A stretch of 64,000 nt of DNA from Lunularia cruciata (lineage: Eukaryota; Streptophyta; Marchantiopsida; Lunulariales; Lunulariaceae). The stretch covers positions 56,510,593-56,574,592 of the forward strand of contig OX419759.1 of assembly GCA_948567375.1 (NCBI GenBank), in the 5' to 3' direction. The first letter of the stretch is position 1; each line of letters starts with the position of its first letter. A model generated the notes under the pieces. That model saw nothing but the letters and a program-made list of their open reading frames with translations, did no database searches and was not told where the DNA came from. Both the position numbers and the translations under genes were made by a program. Of the stretch, positions 1 to 14,329 are shown in pieces.

Positions 1-125
1 GTCTGTATTATCCTAGGGTAGTCATCGCTGCAGCCTGTGCTTCCGGGAATCGCAATTTTGCACCTATTTGCACACCACTGAATCCACGGACATGAATTCT
101 TTATGTGTTTCTCTTGAGAATTCAG

Positions 126-1305
<1,180 letters not shown>

Positions 1306-2620
1306 GTGGATGAGCTTTTGATTCGGCTATTTCAGTCGCTGTATTTTTATCTATTCAATTTACCTCGCGAGTTTTTTACCCCTCGCGAAAGGCTTCAGCG
1401 TGAGTCCTTGTGATGAGGTCTCCTTTAAGAAGAAATGGGAATGAGTTTGGCAGGCTCTATAACAATTCGGGGCATGGGCATACGATGCTGGAGGTCCTTC
1501 TCTTTCGAAGCAAACATAGAAATGACCACTAGGGACCCTGCTTTATTCACAGGTGGAACTCTGGAGCACGTCTCTGCAGCATAGAGAAATAGTCGTAGCT
1601 TGTCTAGGGCTACCATAGGTGTGTACGCATTAGCCCCACATATGCAGGTTTCGAATTCCGGCAGCTTCGTGCGCAACCGGCTATCATTCATGCCATCCGG
1701 AGGTCATTGGTTAAGTTACTATTTCCTGGAAGATTATATTCACAAAACTCTGTGATCTTGGTGCCGCCCATGATGATTATAGAGTTGAGATGTGGCTCAG
1801 GTGCCCATCCCTTTATTTTAAAGTTTTCCTGCTTTGCCCCTGCATGCTTTTCTTGGAAATGGCTACTAAGCCTCTATTTTCTGTCTTGCCATGCACACGG
1901 ACACGCTGGTACATCGCTTCTATTTCTTTTCTCTACTTGCTCATAGCCTTGTTGACTTCATGTACACCTTGTGTCACTGATCGGTAGATTCCCTGTTGGT
2001 CGAAGTTACTTCGTCAGTTTATTTTCTGAGGATCACATCAATGAGTTTTATTACTGGTGATCATGATATCATCTCGATGTTTCAGGACTTCCTTCTATCA
2101 GATATTTTTGGCCGAGGTACAGAGCCTTGCATAACGAAGTTCCTAGAGCATTCACACTAATTGCGAGCCAAATACCAAATCTGGCCGTGTTGTTGGCCGT
2201 ATTGTTGTCTGCCTTTCATGACGCGAGTACACGGTCTTAGTGGTGATCACTCAGACCATTTACTCGAAATATTGTCTCTACTTGTTTGGGGAAGATCTGG
2301 TTTTGCTTCATAGCGCTTTCATTGAGGAAAGATATACAACACTCCCTCTTCTGCAGGGACTTCAGGTCGATTACGGAAACCCCATTCCTACCGGGAACCG
2401 TATGTGAGGTGGTCTCTGAAGTTGTAAACTTTAGTCATGGGCGATCAGATCTCTCTTCTATGGAGGATCAGCAGTGGAATGAAAGCATGTGTCGGTGCAC
2501 AGGAATGGACATGAGAAGATCGTTCTGAGAGTCAGTGAGTTTTTGACGACAGTAGTTCTGGGACCGAGATGTTGGAAAACACAACTTAATAACCCTTAGG
2601 TGCGGTTTTGCAGATTTGTC

Positions 2621-2740
2621 ATATCGATACTATTGGGGCTTAGCCCCATTCTACCTCTTTTGTCTCTCTTGTACGGCTTGATGGGATCTTCTTATCCTTC
2701 TGGCGTTCTATGTGGTCGCCTTTTCGCTTTTAAAGCACAC
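2621..2740 (+). repeat. Dispersed repeat R1, copy a
   Basis: This copy contains a core of the form ACCTCTTTTGTCTC, then CGGCTTGATGGGATCTTC, then ATGTGGTCGCCTTTT. The same order of blocks recurs at 3848-3955 (opposite strand), 8246-8360 and twice at 10169-10470. Similarity between copies is roughly 65-80 percent by eye. No coding capacity is visible. It could be an old LTR fragment, a SINE-like repeat or a MITE; the family is not identified. Confidence 0.6.
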
Positions 2741-3847
2741 GTAAAGCTCTCAGGCTTTGGACAGGTTCTATGGTTACATGAAGCGTGTTCACGATTTCGG
2801 GTGTAATTGGTGCTCGCATCTAACGAGAATATGGAAAGCATGGCGTTCTAGGACCCGTTAAATTCCTGGGAAGGCTTCACACCGTGGTTTGTATATGAAT
2901 AACCATGATCGTTTCTCCGGTCCCACTAACTAATAGATGTTGGTACTGGACAGTATGAGCTGCCTGCTGTCAGATATATGTTTCCATGCAAACTCCGTAT
3001 AGACGTTTGGCTCGGTCGGAGGTAGATTGAGTGCCTTCTGGAACATAACTGTGTTAACTAACGTCACATAAGGACGTTACAGTTCTGTGTTTCTTGTTTC
3101 CGCCTGATGGTCCTCATTGCTCCACTCTATTAGTCACGAATGCTGAAATTCTGCTCTTTTAGGATCTTACTTTCTTAAGCATCACCAAAACAGTACGTCC
3201 TACTCAAATACTTTCAACTTTCAACTTTTGCTAGTTCGTGCACCCCCGCTTTCTCGAGGTTACTCTTTGTGAAACCGTACTCCTGTGCAGATACCCAAGA
3301 TTACACATTACGTGCTATTCAAGTGGGACCTTACGTCGGGACACATGGATCCGATGTACGTCATTGACTGCAATTGTTTTAAAGACACTTAGTTGCACCA
3401 CCCAATCTCCGTCTCCACCGATTTTCCACGTATTTTTCTCGAACACGTATGTCAAGACACAAGGTTGCTTCACAAGGTCGTACGGTTGTACGAATCACTT
3501 GGTAAGGCCGCTGTTGCTTGCTCGGGTTTGTCGTTCTGTACTTGGTCCAGCTTGTTGCTCGTGTTTGTAAACACGTCGTTGAGGCGGATGGCGTTTAAAG
3601 ATCTACACTGAACCGGTTGTGTTAAAAGATCCACTCGGAGCAGATCTGAGTGGACGTGAGTGAACCTAGTGAACTGCAGCAAAATGTTGCTCTAGGGCAC
3701 TATGATTCTTCTTCCGAATATCTTTATTTCAATGGTCTCGCCAAACTGATGTCCTGATCGTCCAATTGAATCAGAACCGAGAGATGCTTAACACACATGT
3801 CGGACTTAAATAGTCAGGATTTTTACATATTTCCGGGGATTAGGTGA

Positions 3848-3955
3848 TAAAAGGCGACCGCGTAGGAAAAGTGAAGGATGGGAAGACCCCATCAAGCTGT
3901 AGAAGGGAGAGACAAAAAAGGTAACATTGGGCTAAGTTCCATATCGCTATGATAT
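3848..3955 (-). repeat. Dispersed repeat R1, copy b (inverted)
   Basis: On the minus strand this reads TTAGCCCAATGTTACC, then GTCTCTCCCTTCTACAGC, then TTGATGGGGTCTTCCCATCC, then TACGCGGTCGCCTTTTATC. It matches copy a block for block, including the upstream TTAGCCC. It lies about 1.1 kb from copy a in the opposite orientation. Confidence 0.62.
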
Positions 3956-6900
3956 CCGTGCTATGCAAGGATACTATCTACACACAATTGGAGCATTCGA
4001 GAAAACATCACCTTAGGATTAGGAGGATACCATTCTCTATTACTCAATAAGATGGCTTGAATTCTTGAATGCTGAGATGGATTGACAGCCAGAGAAACAG
4101 AGAATAAATTGTCCAAAGTTTTTTCATCTCTCGAATTCAAACATCCATATAAAATTTTGTGTATTGAACGATATATAAACCATATTGTCTGTGATCCGTC
4201 CGTGATATGTCGTATGATCCGCCAATCTTTATAAGTCCATTATTTGACGTTTCGTGATGAGATATAGAACAATTGAGTTGCCTTCTCGAATGTGAACGTT
4301 CTCAGGTCCTTGAGGTCTCCGTATCTCAAGGTAGAATGTGGGACCTGCGAGTGAGAGTAAATGGAAGTGAAAGAAAGTGGGGTCCTCGAACTCTTCATTC
4401 TCGCATCTTAAATATACTCTATGAGGTTTTGAATAGAATTGTCCTTATCGAGACACGGATTTTGATCTTTTAACAGATCCTCTTTAGATACTTGATTCCT
4501 TCGTCCCTTTAGGGAGGTTTTCCACAAAAGCCTTGTCATTTTGAATTCATGCATGAACTGAACCTCTAGCTTTAAGTTGAATCCCTTCATTTAGCCAACT
4601 GAATAGGAATTGGACCATGTTGCAAAAGTACATCCTAATAGATCCAGCTCAAGACATGCTTCTTACTCTGAATAATGTAGTCTTTGTATAAACAAAAACA
4701 CAGTCACTGCAGCAAAATACGGCATGCATTACGGCAATGTGGATTGCTCCTTTGGAACAAGAAGTTGAAAGACTTGCCTACGAGCTTAGATCTTGATTTA
4801 TGAAATTATAGAAGGGATTGAGCTAATGGAGTGACCTTTCGGTGTTTAAAGACACTTAGGACCATATTCTTGAATTGAAACAATTTCAATTCAGAGATAA
4901 GCTAGAAATGTTGGCAATAGGCAGAAATGCAAAAATTTGCTCGAGTTAACCATATTCTAATTTATTGTGATATCTGGACTGGGATGGATAAGTGTAAAGT
5001 AGGAGCCGTATCTGTTATTATCACCAAGAATGAAGCTTTTACATCAAAAGCTGCTGGATCTCAATCGCATCATCTTCTTTTTTTCTCAATTTGTATCGCT
5101 GATTTTTTATGAACTTTTTATCCAGGCGCCCGGGTGGTATCTAGAACCATGACTACTACTACCTGGAAATAGAGATAATAGGGAAATTCTCATGAACAAA
5201 ACACCAAACAGAATAGGATCAACAATGCTTGAGCAGTTCAAGAACAAAACTATGATAGAGCAGGCACTAGTTTTGAAATTCATAGAATGGCGGACACATC
5301 TAACACCGAACACTCTCAAGTAATTCATTTCTTTCAGTAAAGAGATTCGATATCCTTTCAAATTAACGGGTGTAACTTCCAGTCCCCTCGATCATAAATG
5401 ACTACATTAACACCAAATATGACTGAATTCTTGACATTTCCTGCTCCCCCATTTTCAACCCCCAAGCTCGCGTCCACTTTGATTAATTCGAACCTCGAGT
5501 GAACTGCAATCTGCACTAACCTTCGTCAAAGGGTTGATATTTGTCATATACAGTGGATTCGCATGTCAGTGTAACGCTTCTTCCTTGTTCTGGTGTGGTG
5601 TGGGCCATCCACTACGTAGTGCATCTCTCAACATCTCCAATATTGCTCAAAAGCCTTCCTCAAAATTATTCTGGTACATCTCCCTGTCGTTGATGTTGTA
5701 ACTGCCTAGTGTCATGGACCTGTAGTGATGAACAAGTCCTTCGAACGACACATTGCAGAACAATAAAAGTTAAGGTAGTTTCTACCAGCCATAAAGTATG
5801 GGACTGTCATCTAGGCGCCTCTACTGTTGTGTCCACTGTAGATACATAATGTTGTTCTGGATAATAAGTCAAAGGTATATAGAGGATTTTATCTTGGGAT
5901 GGGAAAGCAAAACTTAATCTGGAGAATACCAATTCCCTGCAGGGACACCTCACATCTATCAATGAGTAAAGTTCATCGAAATCAGGTTGATGCAACATCA
6001 CTTTATCTATGTGTTGAGTCTCAGACCAGCGAAGAAAACATTGATGTTATGATTTATCGAGATTCTTTAAATCGTTTAAAACATGAGTTGCAGTAGTAGA
6101 CCTTCAACAACTTTCAACTCGCATCACGTGAATTGGTTCAACATATTGCGTCGCTGGACGGAAGGTGAATAAATTTGATATGGGATTAGAACAGAAGACA
6201 CGACAAGCAATCTGGTCTTCTGGTTTAGGACGTCATCTCGTGGGCACATCCCCTTCACCAATTTTGTTCATTGAGTTTGTTTAGCGGAACATTTAGAAAA
6301 GGATAAGCTTGTACCCTCGAATCTCTACACATCTTTCTTCACGTCATTATTCAATTTCCAATCTTCGATTTCGATTGCCCATAATGAACATCGATCTCTC
6401 GACGTAAAGTGACCTGACACGTAGAGTTGGAACATCCTTGGCCTTGCACAAAAGATATTCAATTGATCTTCAAATCACAATGCAGCTGAATGGAACGGCT
6501 CCCACCAATTCATGAAGATGCAGTAGATTGTCTGAAAAGAGTACTGGAGCCAAGTATAAAGAATATGAGATTGTCTGCTACATCAGGGCTCTCTTTTGAA
6601 GGATCAGTGCTCAGGGGGACTCTTTCGCCAGCAATTCGTGTTATCATTTTGGAGCAAAGGCACCTTACAGCTTTGGGGCGAACGACAGAGACAAACAGCT
6701 TTTCGATGAGCGTTCTGTGAGTCTAATTTTGTCCCTTCACTGTCGCTACTTGATTTTTGGTAGCAAAAAGTACCGGATTCTCCAACTTTGTTTTCTCCAA
6801 ACTATGGACACACCCTAGACAGTTGTGCTCGGATGTATGGCTCGGCGAGCGATGCTGTTTGGGGGCCAAAAGCCAGCAATTTCGCGAGGACGTGTCTTCA

Positions 6901-8245
6901 CTGAACCCGGTAGTGACATATGAAAGAATCAAGTATTGAATGGTCACTTTTTAGGTCAAATTATCCTCATGCGTGAAATTATTTCGACCGGAGCTGTAGG
7001 ACTGGAGACTCTTCCAACCAAATGTGTAGTATGAAAGGTGGAATGTTACCCCCTTATGCACACTCTTCGAGCGCTTATGGTCCAGCCAGCAAATTGTCTG
7101 GACCGCGTGGACACGGTTCCCTTATCTACGTTCGATGTCGGATATAAGGAGAATGGGGGGCAATAAAGAACAACAGTGTCGCAAGTAAGAATGAATGCGA
7201 CACTGCGGTCCAACGAGCACAAGCAGGCACAAAGCCAAAGGAAAAGTAAAGGGAAAGAGCACTTTGGACACGTGGAAGCCTTAGGCCAAGAATTCTGAAT
7301 TCTTGGAAACTGTAATTCATTTTGATCCGCGACTCGCTCGAGTGAGACCGACAGCTTGGCGACTCAATATTTATCTGCCACTCACTTCTTAGCGATTCAT
7401 TAAGGAAGTTAAAAAGTTTCGATTCTTCGCAAACCGGAGGTGCCGGGAATAGCTACAGTTAGTGCTGGAGTGCACGGGGGGGGTTTCGAATGAAATGAGG
7501 ACCTGGGGATCTTACTTCTGCAGCCGAGTTTGGGTTCGCTGGTCTCTTGTCTCCTAATTGCACCAACTCCATATCCTGACTTACTGCCATCGTGACTACT
7601 GGTTATGATCCATTGCATCTTTGTGAGTTCAAGTAAGGCTAGGACTTCACCCTTCCCAAGGTTTGCAATAGTAGCTTCTTGGGCCTTCAACTAGGAGTAG
7701 CTCGATGTAAATTCAAGCCTTGGCATGTCAAATCCACGGCATACATGGAAACGGAAACAAGCCAAAGTCCTGGCTTGATTCTTCTGTCTCCCTTGGCTAA
7801 TCTGCATCTTGGCCGAGAGTTGCATCCTTCAAAGTAATACTATAAACTTACGTTTTCCCATTACGAAAACAATATCGGCCACTTCAATTAAAGTTTCGTT
7901 CAGCAATTTTGTCAGCAGCTCAAAGTTTTTTTTTCCCTTACCGTACTTCATGTTTGGACTCTACGGTGGGGAATATCTCTTGCACTAGGATGAAAGTACA
8001 GGACTGAACAGTCTCAGGAGAAAGCGAAGAGACTGGGTACAGTATGGGCTAATTAAGCGGACTTGTCCGTACCTCGCCATAGGCTGCACACCAGGTCTCG
8101 CGTTTACAAAGGGTCCAAATTCATTCTCTAATTACTTTGAAAGTCTAAATTAGATCCTAAGCAACCTTATTAAGCAATGCAGCTAGGTTCTTGGCGTCCT
8201 TTTCCTGTTACCTCCTTGATTTCAGCACACCATACCAGTCATGTT

Positions 8246-8360
8246 CCTATCTCACTTCTTACCTGACTTGGAGTTTAACTCCATTTTACCTCTTATGATT
8301 TATCCTTGTACAGCTTGACGTGTCTTCCCATCCTTCTTGTTATCTTACGCGGTCACCTTT
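8246..8360 (+). repeat. Dispersed repeat R1, copy c
   Basis: The blocks TTTAACTCCATTTTACCTC, CTTGTACAGCTTGACGTG, TCTTCCCATCCTTCTTG and TACGCGGTCACCTTTG follow in the same order as in copies a and b. No open frame of note lies within it. Confidence 0.58.
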
Positions 8361-10168
8361 GTTCACTTCCGGATCAGTGCGAACATAAGTTTCACAGGGT
8401 TCGAGATTGAAGGACCCCAGGATTTAGTCAGATGCGAACGAATCGCATACCTCATTCTTCAGTGCATGATGTGTCACACTGACATCCCTACTGTAGGGAC
8501 GATGCAGTCCAAATAGATGATTCACTTGTCGGAACATAACTTAGTCGCTGTACGTCCTGTCTACTCGCATGCAGATATTTTTATTCTCTTTGTTGTTACT
8601 TTTAGTCTCTGTTAGTCTTGCATCTTTTAGTTTCGTGGCGTTAGCAGAGTATTATTTTTCTGGATTCTTTGTTTTGTCCATAAAGCAGTGATACTTGCAG
8701 CTTTGATCTGTTGAACGTGCATTATTCTGTTCAAGATAGCTGACCTGAAGGAAAAAGTCTACATGTCTCTAGAGGAGATATCATAAAAGAATGATATCCT
8801 AGCAGTGTTGTTGACTACGTATAACGGAAAGAGATTTCCCCGTCCTGAGCCATGCGGCGATGTCTAGGGGCGCCTCAGTACTGTGTTGATTCTCGTTTAT
8901 GGTACATAGAAGACAAAGATATTACACAGAGTGTATATCACTGTGAGACCTGTCTTACATGTCCCTGATAACAGTTCAATAATGCATCTAACATATAGAA
9001 CAACTGCGCGTGTTCCACTTCGAGTCCCAATACCATCGCAGCTGCTAAGGTCTCATATCCATCCTTTGGGGAACCTAATAGGGACAACATTCATGCCATT
9101 CGTTGCAGAATCAGACTCCAGTAAACCGTATCCAGGATGTTAAAGTAGTGAGCTGTTTCCACTATGTTCCAAACTGTGTGCGAATCCACAGGTTTGATTG
9201 CTTCGTAGCTTCATGTTGAGTAGTACTGCTGATAGAAGAATATTCACCAGGAGAGCCCTCAATGCACCTCTCGATAAGAGTCTCAACTTCTTTGACAGTT
9301 GTTTCACGCGTCTCTCCGAGCACGTTATTATATTCAGCACCCATCACTCAGTGCCTGGCCAGAAGAACACTGTAACATCATTGTGATCACATTCATTCCC
9401 CTTCATGCACTCTCTTATCTTGCATGCAATTTCATGCAATTTACCTGGTCAATACTGGAACTCTATTGTATTGCAAAGGCATAGAATTCGTGATTGGATT
9501 TAGATTAGAAGGTATACAATAGCCGAGACCATCCATTTATCAAGCACGCATAGTACATTAGTACTGTCCAAGCATCCTGTAGGGACTTGAGCCGGTTCCA
9601 CTCCAATTATGCATGTTAGACGAGACAACTTCGATTTCTGACATGGGAGCTCCATAGTCTACGCTGCGTGAAAGATATGCTGTGAAATTGTTTGAACATT
9701 TTAGAAATATAGATTTAGATGCTGCCAGTTGGGATCTGATTCAACGGAAATGCTCGCCGGATAAAAGTTTCTGGAACATAACTCTTTAGTATAGTTTTCT
9801 TCTTAGGCCTTTTGGTACCTTGTGTGAAGAAAAGAGATTTTGGGTATATTTGCATGGGTGAGAATTAGCTCATGACTGTCAAGGAAATGTTTGATTTATT
9901 TCTCACTATCTATTTGATTCTATACAGCTTTTCTATCTAGGGAAGATTGTGTCCTTGGTATATACACCATACTCTCTAATTGATATTCACAATTCAGAAC
10001 ATTTATCTAATCTACGGATTCGATACCTCAAGAAAATAACCGTGTGCTACACTAGGTATCCTTTGTACAAGGTCCCTTCTCTCATTTTTTTCTAGATTAG
10101 ACTGGTGAGTCCTTTGGAGTTTGGATTATGCTGAAGCAATGCTTTCTCTGGAGTACTTGTCATTTGAC

Positions 10169-10470
10169 TTCACTTTTACACCTCTTTAAGTATGATATTT
10201 ATTTAGTTCACGGCTAATTACTTATTCTATTCTTGGTTTATTTTATCTTCTTATATAGTTATGTAAGGTGGGGTCTTCCAGTCTTTCTTGTTATCTATGT
10301 GGTCGCCTCTTTCTAAGGTTTTCACTTTTCTACCTCTTTAAGTATGATATTTTTTTTTACTTAAGAATTTAATTATTCATTTTATTTTTGGTTTACATTG
10401 TCTTTTAATATAGTATAAAAGAAGGTGTCTCTCATTAGCTCTTTTATCTATGTTATCTGCCTTTCTCTTA
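10169..10470 (+). repeat. Tandem pair of about 152 bp units carrying R1 cores
   Basis: The phrase TTCACTTTT, a short variable run, then CCTCTTTAAGTATGATATTT begins at 10169 and again at 10321, giving a 152-bp period. Each unit continues through a TTTATTTT-rich stretch into an R1 core: GTCTTTCTTGTTATCTATG with GTGGTCGCCT in the first unit, and a more decayed version in the second. The pair marks the boundary between the mixed-composition flank and the AT-rich region. Confidence 0.65.
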
Positions 10471-12018
10471 ATAAGATTAATAAGATTATTCATATCTTAC
10501 TATGTAAAATGAAACGATTTGGATTACACTTCCACCGGTATCAAAAAGAAGAAAAATTTGAGATATGCCAAATCAAAAGTGAGATATTTCAAAGGCCTTC
10601 AGTTGCTCGAGCTACAGCAAAAATCATATCATGTCTTGTATATTCTTATATGATTGTAGGTAGAGTTCTTCTCGGAAGAAAAATATTAGCACCAATTGAC
10701 ATGAGCTTCATGGCTAAACAATAGTCTGTGCTTTATTTAAGATTAATGAGATTATATACAGATGGTTCAAATTAAAAATGATTATAGAAGTGCCTCTTTA
10801 TTGTAAGTTACAACAAAGAGGCTTGGAAAATGAGATCTAGAACTAGACTTAGATCAGATAAAGGATTGAATAGTTTTCAATTTTTTGTATGCTAGCTTCA
10901 AATCCAAAAATAAAATCAAATGCTTTGGTAATCATGATTAGAGTGGTGAAATTGATTGCTCACTTTAGCTTTGGTTGCTATTAAAAACATTCAATATATT
11001 TTAGCATCTTTTGATGCACTTGTGGTGAGCTTAGATGAGACTAGTGCCTTTTGGTTGGAGCTTCATAAATTTACAGTTCTTGATGCTGATGTGATTCTTA
11101 GTAGACTGAGGAAGCTTGCATAAAATAGTTCACATATCAAACCTGCATTCTAACAACAACACCATATCAAGTAAAAAAATAATCAATGCTTGTTTGGTAC
11201 CTAATTTAGGGCCTAGGTAGCCCTTTAAGCTCAAAATATTTTATGATAGAATAGAGATTGTAGTATTGTCCTCATAAAGAGCAAGCCAATAACAGTCTTT
11301 GAATAGACTTAACTATATGGGAGATCAAATACAATCATTTTTCTACCTAGTACGACAACTATTTATAAAGTTCACCTAAATTTTTCCTGGGTCTCAGTTG
11401 AGCTCCAAGTCTAGAAACATGTACATCATCTGATCTACATTGGGGAAAGTACCTTAAGCATAGCTCTAAACTTCTTTCTGGTCTTTAAATCAACCCTAAG
11501 GTTTTCAAGATGCACTTTAAGGTCAAATACCCCCTTCATTTAAGTTTGAGAGTACCTAAAATCAAGCTCCTTTATTTATCTAAAAAAGAGAGAGGTTGTT
11601 TTGGAGTTTTATTACTAATAGATCATGCAAGTTTGGTCTTGCTAAAATGCTTCTCTCAAGAGCTTTCTAGAATCCTAAGAACACTACAAAAGATAAGAAG
11701 TCAAGATAAATAACTAAGGAAAGAAGCCTAACTTATGACCCATAATATCTTCATGGTTTTTCTTTAATCACTAAACCCTTGGAGACTCTATGGACATATT
11801 TTGGATCAAAGATTCAAAGTTATTTATTTATGCTATGCATTGCACACATTTTGAAAATTTTTTAATTCTTTCTCTTTTTGTGTAGTTAAGGAGAGAGACT
11901 TTCATGTTTTGAGCAGAATTCCTCTATTTTGGAATTCTTTGGGTCAATCTTCATATATAAATAGCTACAATTAATCTATAATTAGTCTTCATACAAGGTT
12001 TGAAGAATCAAAGGGAAT
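10471..12018. other. AT-rich unassigned sequence
   Basis: I see only short frames, for example at 10425-10724 (+) and 11510-11713 (+), without recognisable motifs. There is no helicase or retroelement similarity that I can defend. It is probably old transposon debris or plain intergenic DNA. Confidence 0.45.
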
Positions 12019-12105
12019 GTGTGACAACCCAATGGCAATATACTAGGAGTAAAAATGGTAAGAGCAGGTTGTTGCCACAAGGATATCGATTGGAAATGAC
12101 TTGAA
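12019..12105 (-). repeat. Possible remnant of a C-type LTR end
   Basis: The stretch starts TGTGACAACCC and continues with spaced blocks resembling the LTR ends at 38625 and 55059: a GGTAAG near +45, then a run ending in GATAT(A/C)GA. The match is partial, perhaps half of the positions over about 75 bp. It could equally be chance or a distant family. Confidence 0.28.
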
Positions 12106-12213
12106 TGAAGGAAAGTGTCACAATCTCACAATTAATTTATTAATCCCTATTTAACCTCTTGGCAAGGAATCATTCCTAGAAGAGGCTACTGTCACCCCCC
12201 ATGGCATGCCTAC

Positions 12214-12249
12214 AGAAAAAGAAAAAGAAAAAGAAAAAGAAAAAGAAAA
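12214..12249. repeat. (GAAAAA)n microsatellite
   Basis: About six consecutive A-rich hexamer units of the form AGAAAA. It is a simple-sequence tract with no associated gene. Confidence 0.95.
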
Positions 12250-13111
12250 TTACTTTTACTACACATGTAATCCAAGTTACTTCTTAAGGTGATGGTTACT
12301 TCATTTTGAGTGCCTCACCGTCCCAAAGACTTCACCCTTGTAGGTACTACACTTCCCAAAAGGCACAACTATGAATTTTTCTTCACGTTGGCTGAATGTC
12401 TTGGCTTTCTGATTCTGTGATATTTCCCATGCTTAAAAGAACCCAATCAACTTTTCAATGCATGTAGATTCACTCCTTGCGGTCCTTCACTAATCACACA
12501 TCATGATCAAGGGTGAGTACACCATTCTGCACTCAAGGTCTTGTGACTTTCTTGTGAAATTCCTCACCTTTACTCAACTCAGACACTCAAAAACACATAG
12601 AATGAAAGATACTCAATCTATAAAGAATTCCAAGAATTCTTTACTAAATTTGAAGCATTATAAAAATGTACATGAGTACCTTTAAGCTTAAATGAATTTT
12701 GAGCTTTGCACCAAAGGGATCAAGAGCCTAAGTGGATCTCTTGAAAATCCTAGGCTACTATGTGTGTATCACTCAATTAAGATCATAATCATATCTTATC
12801 CTAATCCCCCACAAGTTGTTTAAGTACCTTACATGTGTTAAGTTTTTCCCCCTAATCTAATTTGAAATTACACCGTTTGGACCTACAACTCCAAAGGCTT
12901 GTACAACTCCATGGGCACTCCTCTTGAAATATATACAATTCTAAGTGGTGACACTACCGCCCTACTCTAAATTTCTACAACTAGTAATAACCTACAACTA
13001 AGAGTAATGTCTACAACAAAAATTAATGTCTTTGACACAACTATTGTAGAAGCAAAGTGGTAATGTTGGCAATCATAGTTATTTTGGTAGTTGCTCATGG
13101 ACTACTTGATG
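12250..13111. other. Unassigned AT-rich sequence
   Basis: No gene is recognised. The last 60 bp (about 13050-13110) is an inverted copy of sequence near 15400-15460, sharing CATGGACTACTTG and TTTTGGTAGTT(G/A)CTCATGG on opposite strands. This suggests that an element was split or flanked by element E. Confidence 0.45.
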
Positions 13112-13478
13112 GTGGTTAGTGGTTGGGTCAAGATAAGACCGCATGCTTAGGGGAATATTCCCATGAGTATAGATATTCCTTCATAATTCTGATTTTATTT
13201 GACTTTTAGCCTAATAACTTGAGTTACTCTAGTAATTAGTAACTTTGGTGCATAACTATTTCACAAGTATATAAACTAGAGGTTGAGAAGGTACTCATCA
13301 TCCTTTCATTTGCAACTATCTTTCTCATTGAGTTCTCCAATGAGCAATGGTTTGAGTCTTGTAGTGTTAGCCTTCGAGGAGTATAATGGAGTTGGGGTTC
13401 CTTGTCTTCTTAGTCCATGGTGTGCTACCATAATAGCCATATGAGGTTCATCATGAGTGAGAGACATGCCGGCTCACA
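13112..13478 (+). mobile_element. Element E: truncated LTR (3' part)
   Basis: From TTAGTGGTTGGGTCAAGA to the terminal GCCGGCTCACA this matches the 3' half of the 690-bp LTRs at 18956, 19852, 27059 and 33512. It includes the TATA-like AAGTATATAAAC and the ACCATAATAGCCAT block. The 5' half of the LTR is missing. It is more diverged than the LTRs of A and B, so this is an older insertion. It reads directly into a primer-binding site. Confidence 0.85.
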
Positions 13479-13482
13479 TTTT

Positions 13483-13499
13483 TGGTTCTGTTGCCGAGA
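13483..13499 (+). promoter_or_regulatory. Primer-binding site of element E (tRNA-Glu type)
   Basis: TGGTTCTGTTGCCGAGA follows the LTR end by four bases. It differs at two positions from TGGTTCCGTTGCCGGGA, the complement of the 3' end of plant tRNA-Glu (from memory of that tRNA's acceptor stem, CAACGGA plus ACCA). Confidence 0.6.
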
Positions 13500-14329
13500 C
13501 CTCTCTAGAAGGCAAGATAATGTTTCACGTTCAATTCTACATTAGGCAAAAGGAGCTAAGAGAGCTCACTTGCAGAGAGCATTAAGGGAGGAGAGGGCTT
13601 ATCTTATGTTAGAGAACTAAGACCCATTTTTGTACCCTATAGTTCATTATGATATCTTTGAGATGATATTATACATCTTGTACACATGAGAGGATTTGGA
13701 GAGATTGTGAGAGGTGGATTGCAAAATTTTGGAGATTATGGTCAGTTTGGGCAAAACTTCAAGTTTATGATCTAGACTTGAAAGTTTTACACATGATATC
13801 TTGGGTTATCTTTTAGCTAGCACACTTAGGGTTATTGTGAGAGCTAGTATACACATTGAGCTAGAAGTTTTGGGAGTTGATAGGGCAAACTGCTCCCAAA
13901 ATTACATGCTCTATAAAAATTTGTGCATAGTTTGCCATTTCTACATCTTGAATTGGATTGCCATAAAACTTTCCAAGAAAATTTAGTGGTATATGGGCTA
14001 CCTTTTGGCTTAAAAATGAGACAAAGATCCTTTATGTAAGCAGAGGTATAAATGAGGAGGGTGGTTTTTAGACCAAATATGGAAGATATCTGCCGAATAG
14101 AAAAGTGCATAGGCCAAATGGCTCAATGAGATGATTTGAAATTTTTCAGAGAAGGATGCTTTGGGGTTGTTCTTTAAGTGTGAAAAATTGAAAAGGACAA
14201 TGACTTATAAATTGAGATAATTTAGTGATATTGTGAGGAGTGATCAATTCTGGAGAGTTGAGATCTCATGCATGAGGAGTGTGAGAACAACCAAAAGCAT
14301 GTTGGAGTGTATAGACTCATCTTGGGAGC

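Larger units (their letters stand above)
1306..10168. other. Non-coding stretch downstream of the helicase; no gene recognised
   Basis: The first part is presumably the helicase 3' UTR and terminator. I see no canonical AATAAA placed convincingly. The rest has only short unrelated open frames with no recognisable motif and no plausible splice-linked series. Base composition is more mixed than the AT-rich retroelement region to the right. The only internal structure I can support is a short dispersed repeat (copies at about 2621-2740, 3848-3955 and 8246-8360, described separately). A diverged non-coding RNA or an unrecognised gene cannot be excluded without transcript data. Confidence 0.55.

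Noticed and set aside
1425..1691. 88-codon frame on the minus strand just behind the helicase
   Set aside because: No recognisable motif, no splice partner, and it lies in the likely 3' UTR region.
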